Below, piece after piece: positions 33,482 to 45,035 of a DNA stretch of 64,000 nt. The first letter of the stretch is position 1. Every line of letters begins with the position of its first letter. The notes beneath the pieces are model-generated. The model saw only the letters and a list, made by a program, of their open reading frames with translations. It was not told where the DNA came from and ran no database searches. The position numbers and the translations under genes are program-made. The DNA is from Mytilus galloprovincialis. Taxonomy: Eukaryota > Mollusca > Bivalvia > Mytilida > Mytilidae. The stretch covers positions 1,989,001-2,053,000 of the forward strand of contig NC_134846.1 of NCBI RefSeq assembly GCF_965363235.1, written 5' to 3'.

Positions 33482-35608
33482 TTGAATGTAACAGTAAGGG
33501 GAAAACCAGCATGGCTAACACTTAAAGGCAGAGTTCCTTCACTTACAAACCTCAGTCCACGTGCGGAAGAGGTCTATCATGATAATGTTTTGTTTGATAT
33601 AGACTCTTTACAATTACGTGACCCTGATAAATTTGTCTCTGGACAGTTACATAATTGTGTATCAGAATGGAGGCTTATTCTTGATGAAAATGCACATCAA
33701 GACGTGGTGAAGTGGCTTGAAGATGGAATTGATGTTGGAGAGTTTTTTCGACGTTTTAAGGGAAACTTTAAGGGAAGAAATTATGACTCTGAAATACCCC
33801 CTAGAAATTATTTTCAGAATGCAGCTATTTGTAAAAAATACTCTGCTTTTATATCAAAAGAATTGTGCGAGAGAATTTCAACTGGGTGCATCAAACTTTT
33901 GGGAAGGGTAGGTGAATGTCAACCCCCTAAAGTTATTATGCCATTAACTGTAGAACCAAGTAAACCACGGTTATGCCATGACGAAAGATATCTTAATTTA
34001 TGGGTCAAAGATTTACCTTTTCATTTGGAGAATTTAAAAGATGTTCATAGGTTGGTTCAAGAGAATGCTTTGATGATAACATGTGATGAAAAGTCGGGCT
34101 ATGACCATGTCAATTTGCAAGAATCATCTCAGACATATTTTGGTATTCAATTCGGTGGTTTTTATATGACATATACTACTCTACCGTTTGGATGGAAAGC
34201 ATCGCCGTTTATCTACCAATCGATAGGAATTTGTGTGACCTCTTATTTAAGACAGCTAGACGTCATAAATACATTGTATATCGACGATAGGTTTGTTGTT
34301 ACAGGTGGAAGTAAGAATAGCGATGATGCTATACTTGAAGCAAGTAAAATAACCTATATGGTGTTGCAGTTGCTGACAAGGCTAGGTTATACACTGTCTC
34401 TTAGTAAATGTTCACTAATACCTGGCACATGTAAGAAATTTCTTGGATTTTTAGTTGACTCTGTTAAACAGGCGTACATACTTCCTGATGATAAGAAGTT
34501 GAAATTTATTGATTTGAGGAAATCTATACTTTTAATGGATGAGGTTGACTTGAGGACACTGCAAAGATTTTGTGGTAAATGTATTTCGTTGACATTGGCT
34601 GTTCCAGGGTGCAAGTTGTTTTGTAGGGAAGTGAATGCTGCAATATCTACTTGCGTTAAAAACAGTAGAAAGGTTAAGGTATTGGGACCGTTGAGGGATG
34701 AACTAATGCATTGGCGTTTTCTTGATACTTGGACTGGATATTCCAAATGGAGGTCTGAATTTCACAAGGTGATTGAGTTGTCGACTGATTCCTCTGGTTT
34801 CAGGTATGGCGCTTCAGTGAAGCTTGAGGCGAGTACAATGACATTGGGGGACTATTGGGATACAAATGACTGTAGACCAATTCATGAGAAAGAGGCTGAT
34901 GCTGTCCTGAAGTCGTTACAGTCTTTAGACAGTTCTTTGCAAGATTCTAGGGTTGATTTGTTTACAGACAACATGGCTGTTATAGCGGCATGGGAAAACC
35001 AAGGTTGCAAGTCTAGAGCTTTAAGTTGCATCATGAAAGAAATATTTAGCCATGTGTCAACTTATAACATTGATTTACATTTGAAATATGTCCCTTCTTG
35101 TTTAAACGAAGCGGATGCCCCATCAAGATTAACTAATACCGCGGATTCAATGTTAAGTGAGGAGTCGTGGTTACTGGTAGAGTCTTTGTATGGTCCACAT
35201 TCAGTTGACCTAATGTCTTTGGATTCTAATGTCATGAAGTCATCTACAGGTGTTCCACTGAAACATTTTACTCCATGGCCTACCCCATGTTCTGCAGGAG
35301 TTAATTTGTTCTCACAGAACCTGAGGAGTGAGCAAAATCCGTATGTTTACCCACCTTTCGTACTTGTATTTCCAGTATTGAGTCTGTTGCGAGAGCAGGG
35401 CATTTCTTGTACAATTATTGTCCCCGAAATGCGACCTTTACCAATATGGTGGCCAATTTTGAAATACTACTCCGTGGAATCGGTATGTCTTGGTATGAAG
35501 GGTGACAAAGGTGTAGTCAAGACGCCATCAAAACGTGGCTTTATTCTAGATAAAGTGGGATTAAGGTGGTCATTGTTTGCATTTAGGGTCTTATTTTCAC
35601 GAAGCTAG
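33482..35608 (+). CDS. Reverse transcriptase-RNase H block
   Basis: 708 codons. The RT core includes KPRLCHDERYLNLW, TCDEKSGYDHV (first catalytic Asp region), LPFGWKASPFIYQ and YIDDR (catalytic box). RNase H follows with LSTDSSGFRYGASV and FTDNMAVIAAWENQ. The C-terminal part has FTPWPTPCSAGVN and YVYPPFVLVFPVL, the tail usual in DIRS-order RT proteins. In the element's life cycle it would copy the RNA into DNA. Confidence 0.88.
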   Translation: MNVTVRGKPAWLTLKGRVPSLTNLSPRAEEVYHDNVLFDIDSLQLRDPDKFVSGQLHNCVSEWRLILDENAHQDVVKWLEDGIDVGEFFRRFKGNFKGRNYDSEIPPRNYFQNAAICKKYSAFISKELCERISTGCIKLLGRVGECQPPKVIMPLTVEPSKPRLCHDERYLNLWVKDLPFHLENLKDVHRLVQENALMITCDEKSGYDHVNLQESSQTYFGIQFGGFYMTYTTLPFGWKASPFIYQSIGICVTSYLRQLDVINTLYIDDRFVVTGGSKNSDDAILEASKITYMVLQLLTRLGYTLSLSKCSLIPGTCKKFLGFLVDSVKQAYILPDDKKLKFIDLRKSILLMDEVDLRTLQRFCGKCISLTLAVPGCKLFCREVNAAISTCVKNSRKVKVLGPLRDELMHWRFLDTWTGYSKWRSEFHKVIELSTDSSGFRYGASVKLEASTMTLGDYWDTNDCRPIHEKEADAVLKSLQSLDSSLQDSRVDLFTDNMAVIAAWENQGCKSRALSCIMKEIFSHVSTYNIDLHLKYVPSCLNEADAPSRLTNTADSMLSEESWLLVESLYGPHSVDLMSLDSNVMKSSTGVPLKHFTPWPTPCSAGVNLFSQNLRSEQNPYVYPPFVLVFPVLSLLREQGISCTIIVPEMRPLPIWWPILKYYSVESVCLGMKGDKGVVKTPSKRGFILDKVGLRWSLFAFRVLFSRS

Positions 35609-35647
35609 AGTATCTACTGTTTTATATATAGTAAATATTCCAATGGT

Positions 35648-36860
35648 TTGTTGCAGGGTGCTGACATTATTATAGACTGGCAAGCAATAAATGATCGGAC
35701 AGCAGATTTGGATGAACGGATGATTTCTTCTTCCGACTATAAAAGAAAGAACAGTTTGTTTGAAACTTTTCTTTGTTTTCTTGAAAAATCACCGAAAAAG
35801 CCTTCGCTAGCTACATGTGGACCAAATGATGTAAGAAATTTTTTGGTTTGGAAGGATAAGTTTGGAAAAACTACTGTCCATGATATAAACTGTCAATATT
35901 TGGGATTAAAGGGTATGTTTCAGTGTTCTTGTCCTAACCGATTAGCTTCGGCAACAGTAGAAGGTATCATTAACCAATTGATAAATTTATTTGATGATAA
36001 AGGGTTGGGTAGAACTTGGTGCGATGTGGAAAGGAAAGGAAATCCGGCAGTTTCACCTGTAATCAAAGAGTATTTAAAATTGGTGCAAGTCGAACAAGCT
36101 AAGGCGCATATTCTACCCAAACAGGCGAAGCCTATATTTTTGACAAAGATTAGATCTATTAGTGCTTTTATTTCTCGGGAACTTCAAAAAGACGGTTCTA
36201 AGCTTAAGGAAAAATTTGTTCTTTACAGAGATCAAGCTTGGTTTAAGTTGCAGTATTTTGCTGGCGATAGAGCAAGTGATCTCTCTATAGTTGTTGCACA
36301 AGAGGTGAAGTTTCTTAAAGACGGTTCAGGGTTTGTTTTCCAGCATACGTTTGGTAAAACTCTCCGGGAAAAAGGGTAGGAGTAACTCGTTCGTCATCAA
36401 GAGATGCGATGACAATGTAGTTTGCCCGGTAAAAGGATTGTTGGATTTTGTTCAATTTGCCCACTCGTGTAATGTGGATTTGACAAAAGGCTACTTGTTT
36501 AGGGTAGTTTCAGAAAGTGGTAGGGTGTTGGAGAAACCAGTTAGTTATTCTGTGGTATATGAGAGATTACGATACTATCTGTCGACTCTGGGTATATATG
36601 AAGGGGAAACGCCTCATAGTTTCCGGTCTGGTTGTACTGTTACTATGGCTTTGTCTGACTCAGCTAGCAATGTTGACGAAGTGATGAATCACGTTGGGTG
36701 GTTCGGTAAAGCAAGTGCGGAATATTATGGTCGTGTAAATACACTGATTGATTCTGAAATTGTGGCTTCGAATCTTGCGGCGTCTGTTAGCCAAGCCGAA
36801 AATATTGAACTACAATATAGAGAGAAGGCAGATTTTTCCGGGCTAAAAAGGGTTTTTTAA
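35648..36860 (+). pseudogene. Tyrosine recombinase block
   Basis: The region encodes a tyrosine recombinase: N-terminal helical part (LFETFLCFLEKSPKKPS), then the catalytic arginine region FAGDRASDL, HSFRSG (H-x-x-R), HVGWFG and EYYGRV with the likely nucleophilic Tyr. It is the integrase-like enzyme of the DIRS order, acting on the circular form of the element. The block is broken, with about one break. Confidence 0.82.
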
Positions 36861-37142
36861 ATGACAATCTTAATAGTAATAGGTTCTAGAATACATATGT
36901 TTGCATCTAAGTATTGTGATTTGAAGGATTTCATACAATTTGTATTTTGTTGTGTAACTATGATTTATAGAATTAATGCTTATATATTTTGAACTTAATG
37001 TTGGTCTTGTAATTGATGGCAATTAAACATTTTAAGTTCATAAACATTTTTGTTTTGAGTATTGGGAATAAAAGTGTTATTATTTATGTGATTGCGAAGT
37101 ATTTTCTAATTCTTATGTGATTTACCACGTATGATTTTGTAA

Positions 37143-37292
37143 ATTGCAGAGTTTTCTCCCCATAACTTAACATGGACTGAATGCTAGAAGATATTAAACA
37201 GTGAGGATATGGGTATAGCCTCATTGGTCAATTTACCTAGCGGAAGTACATGTACATGTGACCATAGTAGAATGGTCATTCTTTCAATATCC
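37143..37292 (+). repeat. B1-A2 joined split repeats
   Basis: B1 (37143-37215, opens attgcagagttttctcc and ends gatatgggta) runs straight into A2 (37216-37292). The junction gggta/tagcc recreates the joined ends that a circular intermediate would have. Confidence 0.9.
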
Positions 37293-37487
37293 ACGTTTAC
37301 GGTAGTTGGCCGTAAGAATACGGTTCGGCAATAGTGTTAACCATTTTCCATATTGGTGGTATTTCAAAAGATATTCTTTTGCTAGTCTAAGCTGGGTGTT
37401 ATTTGTATTTAAAAAAAAAAAAAAAAAAGTAACCCCCCTCCCAAACCCTTGTCTATATGTTTGCTATCATCTAGTATTCGGTTTCAT

Positions 37488-37560
37488 ATTGCAGAGTTTT
37501 CTCCCCATAACTTAACATGGACTGAATGCTAGAAGATATTAAACAGTGAGGATATGGGTA
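37488..37560 (+). repeat. B2 split direct repeat, right end of the retroelement
   Basis: Same 73 bp as B1. Directly after it the tandem-array unit resumes (aaacgatgttag), as in the uninterrupted unit 1 near 29617. Confidence 0.9.
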
Positions 37561-40500
37561 AAACGATGTTAGACTCCTTGTTGATGTAATTTGGTTCTTC
37601 GAATTGATATAAAACAAGAGGCTCTCAAGAGCCTGAATCGCTCACCTTAATTTTTTTGGTTAAATCTCTCATCAATGATTATTTTGGCTTTTCAATTTAT
37701 TTAAATGTTCTTTGAATCGTCCTATTTTCTTCAAAAGCAAAAAAAAAAAATCATTTTCTCCTATGTTCTATTTTAGCCATAGGAGCTATGTTTCTGACAT
37801 ACAAGGAAATGAAATATAAAATTTATACTAGATACTCTGAAACTCATTTAGCCTAAGTTTGGCTGAAATTGATACAGCAGTTTCAAAGGAGCGCAGTGAA
37901 TTTAAGGTTGTTCGCCACATGAAAAGATACAAAACTGCAGTGTTTTCAAATTCAGTGTTCAGAAAATAAATAGTTGTCTCCAATCATGGTATAGTCGGTG
38001 TGTATAAAGACAATAGATGTAGATTTTGAAAAAAAAAAAAATCTATTTTTAGACCAAGGGAAAAGGTCACGTGACCACCCGTAATAGAAAGTAAAATACT
38101 GACAAATAAATCGTAGTAGAACTAGGGCATGCAGACGTTTAAATTTTAAGTTTAAGACACCTTTTGGTAGCCTAAGATCTAAAGTTCATTAAAAAATCAT
38201 GGCAAAGTGTTGTTTTTAAAGATAATGCATACAAAACCAACTTCAAAGTCAAATCATTTCACATTTCGTGCTTTTTCGGAGTTTCGGACACATTTTTATC
38301 ACTACTTATTATATCTGTATTCTTTGCCATATGTTAGCGAAGTGTAATTTCAAATTCTCTTTCTGGGAAATCCAAAAATATCAACCTTAGTGGCCAGTAT
38401 GCCCTTGTTCTACTCGTTTTTACAACCGACTCTTCAGAATTTCAGTTAAATCGTCGATATTAAAACGCTCCTTTGACTTTCAATGTTCCAAACGAGTTAC
38501 TCCCCTTTGTTAACAGAGAACGCTGATTTTCCTTCTAATAATCAAAATTAAGCTTGTTTTTCTGTCCGTATGATATATTTACATTTTTTATAAACCCTCT
38601 CACCTTACAGTTACTTTGTATTTGTTTGTGTTTTCAGTACGGTTGAATAAATAATATAGTTGGAAAAAAGGGGGAGGGTCCGGAGAACAACATTTTGAAA
38701 TCTTTGTTTTCATATCTTGCACTGTAATAAAGGCACTGCTAATTTATGAAATTTACTGTATGCAGTTGCAGTCATTCTTTTATTGAAATGCAAATATAAA
38801 AATAAGACGATTTGGTCAAATTTCCATTGGCATTGACCATTCATGTTGAGAACTACATGTATCCAGATAAGATATTCAAATATTGTGGATATAAGCAATT
38901 ATAATGATAGGTCATTGTACAACAATCATTAATGCAGTGCATTCTATAAAGATAAATTAGATTCTAGGAATGCTTGATTTCATACAAACTGTATTTTTTA
39001 ATGTCTAGGTAACCTTTTCTGTTATTTACTGTTTTGCCTGATAATCACCACAACAGACAGACACTAATTAGCACTATATTCCCCTTTCATTTTTGTGCAG
39101 TGAGTATATAATTGGTCATAATTATCCCTTTCAGACTCTGATACATGAATCATAAATTCTTGCTCAGAGAAATGTTGAATTTATTCTGGTTTACTAATTG
39201 TTATTCTAATAATGTCATGTTCTCCCTAGATCATAAAAGAATGACCCATTGATTTGCAATAAGCTATATATTTAAATGGTCTGCTTTAGGTATATTAATG
39301 AGCAAATACATTAACAAGCATGGCACTAGTAGCCAAGGCTTGTTTAGGCTTCTGACTTGGCCACTAAATACTTTTTTAATTGCAAATATCCATAATGCTT
39401 ATACTTATCTTTTATATTTTTCACAAGTTGGGCCCTATATTAATAATATTAGTTGTTCCCCTTGCTTTATACCCCTGTTATAATATTCAGCTGGAGAGGT
39501 TTTTGCATAGTCATATATATGTAATTTAATATCATGCTCAAATGAGAACCATTTTGATATATAGGTATAAGTTCAAAATCAGCATTATAGGAGTAATAGT
39601 GGTTCTACTCAGAATTGGTTTATCTGTATAAAGAATTGGAAATATTGTCTAACATAAGAACACTTTCATTTTTATTGCTAAAAGTAAAGAAAATTACATT
39701 CAAGTTTTGAATAAAATACATTTTGTAGTTTTACTAATGTCATAGACAAAGAATGTCACCTGTCAAGCTGTTGATAAACATTTCCAATAAAACAGTGTAA
39801 TATCCTAAAAGGAATAATGTATACTTCCTACCTCCTTAATAATGAATGATTTCCTACACATTTATTTTAATCACTGAATCCTTGTAGTACATGAATATCA
39901 CATTGAATTTTCCTTTTCTATTCACATTGATTTATCACTTTTTATTCTCATAGCAATTTTGAAGTAAAAATAACACATGATTTGTGAATATTTTGGAATC
40001 AATCCTTCCTTTTTAGGGTTTATCCAGTTGACATCATAAAAGCTATGTTTAACTTCTAGTGTAAATATATAGGTCACTTTATCACAGTTTGGATATATTC
40101 ATTTGATCTGAAATATAATAATAGTGAAAATTAACAAATCATTGATCATTATGCATTTAACTCACTGTAAACAAGTCAACCACCATAATTAAACACAAAA
40201 TTGCACACAAGTCATGTACATTGTAGATGTTTCAAATAGTTATACATTGGAATATTTTAACTAATATATAAATATACTATGATCAGTATAACTTCTCCAA
40301 AGATTGTGATCACCTTCATCATAAATGCTTGTTCAAAACACACTATCAGGATTTCATCCTGTCAACAAGACTAAGAAATCAGGACCCAAGAAAATACATG
40401 TCATATACCATGTATACATATGTAATGAAACTGTTTGTAAAATCTAATAATGTGCAGCTCTAAATCATTAAAAGTCTTGACTGTTTTGAAATTTCTTAAA

Positions 40501-41732
40501 AAAATAGCTGATCATATTTAAAAAAAGTGTTATTGTAATCTGATATGTAAATATAATGACAGCAATGAGCATGAGCTTGAAGTTATATAATTAAAGAGAT
40601 GCATTTTGTTCAATTGGAATTTCTATAAATTCAAATCTAGTACCATATTCAAATTATAATCATTAATGCAAACAGTTCATTAAATGAAATTATGGATTTC
40701 AAATTTAGTTTGAAATGACAAGAAAACTAGAGTTTAGGTTTAACTACTGATCAATTTATAAAACAGAATACATTTTGTAGTACACATGTAAAAACTATCA
40801 TTATTTAATCATGATTGGCAATCACACCTCATCTTCTTATTTTATACTGAAATTTACCTGTTTAGTCAATTCCAATTGATGACAAATTAATTTCAAAGTA
40901 CAGCACAGTCTGGTCACATCCTGTATTAAAGAAAACAGAGAACACATGAATAATTGAAAAACTTGATATGCCAAAATTAAATCAGATAATTTATCCAAAC
41001 AATCTTGATCAATCAAATAAATGATAAAAGATCTTTACCTTTTATATTACAAGGCTATCTTTTTGACACCTTGTTTATATATATATTTTCTTATTCATGA
41101 AAAAAGGCATTTTTCCTTAAACTATGAATACTTTGTACTTGCTAGCTAGCTACATTTGTATAATGTGCACACACTCATAGCCTGATACTGGATAATTATA
41201 GAGAAATACATGACACATTTATGAAAAGTGCAATTGTGTATCTTCCACTTTCTCCTGAATGAAAGTTATAGTTATTTTAACAAAGATTTATAAACAATGA
41301 AGTTGGCATACAATATATTTGAACTCTCAATATATTCAAAGTTGTGGGTTTTTTTTATACATCAAGATTTAAAATTGATTATTCATAACTTTTCATTTGA
41401 AAAATACCCCCACATTTTTATTTCTATACTATTTTCCATGAAATAAAGTACCATGAAATAAATACAAATTCAGGTTTGTCTAATGGTACTTGTCAGTCTG
41501 ATTAGACAATCAATCAGTAAATTTATGTAAATATTTAATTGATTTTTTCTGAAATCAAATGGCAATTTATTGTAAGTAAATAAAGAACACTACAAATAAC
41601 AAATAGTGTTATATGCCCGAATCCAAATTTATTTTCGACTTAAAAAACGAACACTTCATAGTGATTACGCGGTCAGATTATAAAATAAACATGGTCAAGT
41701 TGGAATTCGATAACACCTCCCCCTTTTTTGTA

Positions 41733-42930
41733 TAGACAATAGACAATAGACAATATTTTATTCGCACAAACACATTTACATTAAATGGTTATGGCATACA
41801 AAATTAAAACAATAAACTGACAATAGTTAAATTGATTATAACTATATTAGAGTGACAGTGGTATTCACAGGGAAGAAGAAAAAGGCTATAAATATCAACA
41901 GTTTACACATTGTTAATGTTCATGAACAATTATAAAAAAGAACACAAACAAAAATTAGGTTGCCTATTGAACAAAGTTACACAGATGTTCTTAATAAAAG
42001 ACAATCATTAATATACTTTATGGTGATTTTTATAATGACTGGTAGACTGCTATTTAAAAGTACAGTCAAATGATTTAGTGTTATAGTGGACTGCAATTTA
42101 ATAAAATTGAAATTAAGATTTTTATTAATATTTTGTATATAGGTATCCCTTAATGATTTATAGCATGGACAGATTGAGAAGAAATGGTATTCATCCTCAA
42201 TTTCTTGTCTGTTACAGGATAAGCAAATGCGTTTATTTCTTTCAATGTTGGTATAACGCCCTCTTTCAATTGCTAGGGAATGCGCACTTAGTTTAAATTT
42301 ACTGAAAACTGATCGGTCGGTTTTGAATTTACATATATCAATATATGGGGGCCTTTTTCTAATTCTTTTAGTATGACAAAAGAAATTTAATTTTTCACAT
42401 TTATTGATAGAACAATTCATAATTTGATAAGCCTGGTCATAGATTCTTTGTTGGATACTATTTATGTGATATTTTAAATTAAAAGTATTAAAAGTGAGAT
42501 GACCAAAACCTAATTTATTTAACCAGTCTTTTACAATGTTAACCCATTTACTTGTTTTCTCTACATTATTATATATTTTATGGACTAAAGTGTTAGGAGA
42601 GTTTACAATGTGGTTTAGAAATTTTATAGCTGAAAGGTGAATTTTAAAGTACAAAGGGATTCTGTTTGTCTCAGTTAAACAGGCTACATTTGTTGTTTTG
42701 CACTGTACTCCTAAAATTTCTTTAATAAATTTAATATGTAAATGTTCAAATGGATCTGAATCTTTGAACACTTGGCTTACACCCCAAACTTCACTTCCAT
42801 AAAGAGTTATTGGAACAACTAAAGTATCAAATAATTTTTCAAGCATACTGCAGGAATTATCTAAAGAGACTGTTTTTTTAATTTTAAACCAAGTATAGAA
42901 AACAACACCTAACGTTTCGCGAATTTAACA
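41733..42930 (-). pseudogene. 5'-truncated LINE, C-terminal end of reverse transcriptase ORF
   Basis: An open frame of 289 codons (42846-41977), protein-like further upstream to about 42915, begins mid-protein: LEKLFDTLVVPITLYGSEVW, then the C-x2-C...H...C cluster CLSCNRQEIEDEYHFFSICP. This is the C-terminal region of non-LTR retrotransposon ORF2 (I/Nimb- or CR1-like; clade unsure). The 3' end carries a short tandem tail: on -, (attgtct)n at 41738-41758. Truncated at the 5' side, as usual for LINEs. The sequence is otherwise intact, so the copy is not old. Confidence 0.78.
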
Positions 42931-42977
42931 CATCGTATGAAAACAAAGTAACATAACATAAATCATATTGTACTTAC

Positions 42978-43086
42978 AGTTGGATACCCTATAGTCATGT
43001 TTTCCGCCAGGAACATCATCAAATCGTATGAAAAACTCATAAACAGCTGACACGCACTTGCTTGTTTTGATACCTTTTCAAGCTTT
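42978..43086 (-). other. Possible coding exon near the right end of the 5.3-kb element
   Basis: Read on -, a short frame gives SAVYEFFIRFDDVPGG then KHDYRVSN and ends at a good donor (aact/gtaagt at 42977). It is protein-like and faintly resembles the start of a BED-type finger, which would suit a transposase, but nothing downstream supports this. Low confidence. Confidence 0.25.
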
Positions 43087-45035
43087 GAAATGACGTTGAG
43101 TGTAAGAATAAATGTGCTGACAACCAATAGAAACGACTACATGACGTCACAATTAGATTGCGATAGAATCGTTTAAAACTGATGGAGAACTGCCTTAACA
43201 TTACTGCGAGAAGATTTTTTAAAGTAAGTCAACATGATGAACAAATTGTGAAAAAAGTCTTAAAAGGGCAATAACTCCTTAAGGGGTCAATTGACAATTT
43301 TGGTCAAATTGACTTATTTGTAGATCTTACTTTGCTTAACATTTTTGCTATTAACAGTTTATCTGTATCTATAATAATATTCAAGATAATAACCAAAAAC
43401 TGCAAAATTTCTTTAAAATCATCAATTCAGGGGCATTATACCTGAAAAACCAGTTACCCAATTCGGCTGAAAATTTCAGGACAGGTAGACCTTGACCTAA
43501 TAAATACTTTAACTTCTTGTCTTATTTGCTCTAAATGCTGGAGTTTTTGAGATATAAGCCAAAAACTGCATTTTACCCTGTGTTCTATTTTTAGCCATGA
43601 CGGCCATGTTTTTTGACGAAATAAAAATAAAGCACAAACTTTATTCTATACACCCTACTGATCATTCAGTTGAAGTTTGGTTGAATTTGGTTTAGTAGTT
43701 TTAGAGGAGAAGATTTTTTAAAGTTAGCAAATATGATGAACAAATTGTGAAAAATTGTCATTAAAGGACAATAACCCATTAAGGGGTCAATTGACAAATT
43801 TGGTCATATTAACTTATTTGTAGATCTTACTTTGCTGATCATTTTTGCTGTTTACAGTTTATCTTTATCTATAATAATATTCAAGAAAATGACCAAAAAC
43901 TGCAAAATTTCCTTAAAATTACCAATTAAGTGGCAGCAACCCAACAATGGTTTGTTTGATTCATCTGAAAATTTCAGGGCTGATAGATCTTGACCTAATG
44001 AACATTTTTACCCCTGTCAGATTTGCTCTAAATGCTTTCGTTTTTGAGATATAAGCCAAAAACTGCATTTGACCCCTATGTTCTATTTTAAGTAACAGCG
44101 GCCATGTTTTTTGACGGATCAAAAATCGAAGCACACACTTTGTGCAGGATAATCTAAGGAACAATCATGCTAAGTTTCATCCAAATCCATTCAGTAGTTT
44201 CAGAGGAGAAGATTTTTTAAAGTTAGCAAATGTGATGAACCAATTGTGAAAAATTGTCATTAAAGGACAATAACCCCTTAAGGGGTCAATTGACAATTTT
44301 GGTCATATTAACTTATTTGTAGATCTTACTTTGTTGATCATTTTTGCTGTTTACAGTTTATCTTTATCTATAATAATATTCAAGATAATGACCAAAAACT
44401 GCAAAATTTCCTTAAAATTACCAATTAAGTGGCAGCAACCCAACAATGGTTTGTTTGATTCATCTGAAAATTTCAGGGCTGATAGATCTTGACCAAATGA
44501 ACAATTTTACCCCTGTCAGATTTGCTCTAAATGCTTTCGTTTTTGAGATATAAGCCAAAAACTGCATTTGACCCCTATGTTCTATTTTAAGTAACGGCGG
44601 GCATGTTTTTTGACGGATCAAAAATCGAAGCACACACTTTGTGCAGGATAATCTAAGGAACAATCATGCTAAGTTTCATTCAAATCCATTAAGTAGTTTC
44701 AGAGGAGAAGATGTTTGAAAAATTGTTAACGACGACGACGACGACGACGACGGACGCCAAGTGATGAGAAAAGCCCACATGGCCTTTTAGGCCAGGTGAG
44801 CTAAAAATAAGATTAATAGGTATATGCGGAAGACTTAATTGTTTTAGTATGAACAGAAAATAATTTTTAGCAAAGGTCAAAATCTAGAACATCAAATTGA
44901 CCTTTGACCTTGACCTCAATTTCAAGGTCATAGGTCAGTGATCTTAGATCAAAAGACCCCAGATCAATCATTTGTATGGTTGTGGAGAAATACTGATTTC
45001 AAATACATTAGGGGTGAAAACCCGTATAAGGGTTA

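Larger units (their letters stand above)
30547..37560 (+). mobile_element. Tyrosine-recombinase retroelement (DIRS order, PAT/Ngaro type)
   Basis: A 7.0-kb element with split direct repeats: A1 30547-30623 at the left, B1 37143-37215 joined to A2 37216-37292, and B2 37488-37560 at the right. A1 and A2 (77 bp) look identical, as do B1 and B2 (73 bp). This A1-body-B1A2-B2 layout is that of PAT- and Ngaro-like elements, which integrate through a circle with a tyrosine recombinase and leave no target duplication; none is seen here. Parts in order: leader with mini-hairpins, a small ORF, a gag-like block with zinc knuckle, reverse transcriptase-RNase H, and recombinase. It sits in unit 2 of the tandem array; unit 1 provides the matching empty site near 29615. 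Identical repeats imply a recent insertion. It looks nearly whole, with about one break. Confidence 0.88.
37893..43207. mobile_element. 5.3-kb inverted-repeat element inside the 499-bp array
   Basis: The left end gcagtgaatttaaggttgtt and the reverse complement of the right end, gcagtaatgttaaggcagtt, match at 19 of the first 25 positions. Flanks (tttcaaaggag before, gagaagattttt after) rejoin into the 499-bp unit, so it inserted there; 'gag' may be a 3-bp duplication. The inside is AT-rich and mostly featureless (37920-41730), with a LINE piece at 41733-42930 and a possible exon near 42978-43080. The transposon superfamily is not resolved. Confidence 0.6.
37615..44806 (+). mobile_element. Pearl/HINE-like element with 499-bp tandem units, split by a 5.3-kb insertion
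   Basis: Opens caagaggctctcaagagcc (a small hairpin) and gctcacc, and closes with hairpin tggccttttaggcca and ggtgagctaaaa; gctcacct/aggtgagc are inverted. Before the right end is a (gac)n microsatellite (44729-44752). The body is tandem: full units 43208-43706, 43707-44205 and 44206-44704, each exactly 499 bp, and part of another at about 37740-37892. The last two are nearly identical. Tandem units plus microsatellite between short inverted ends match pearl elements and Helentron-associated elements. Flanking pieces rejoin as one unit of the outer array (gatataaaa ... aataagattaatagg). It carries no transposase. Open frames on - at 43961-44164 and 44460-44663 are the same repeat shadow twice. 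Confidence 0.72.

Noticed and set aside
37893-43207. hAT transposon (CAGTG-type ends)
   Set aside because: No 8-bp target duplication and no transposase could be found.
43961-44663. Two nearly identical 67-codon frames on -
   Set aside because: Same position in consecutive 499-bp repeat units; repeat shadows, not a gene pair.
37615-44806. Classical Helitron
   Set aside because: It has a hairpin and CTAA near the right end but no 5' TC and no insertion between A and T; a pearl/Helentron-associated element fits better.
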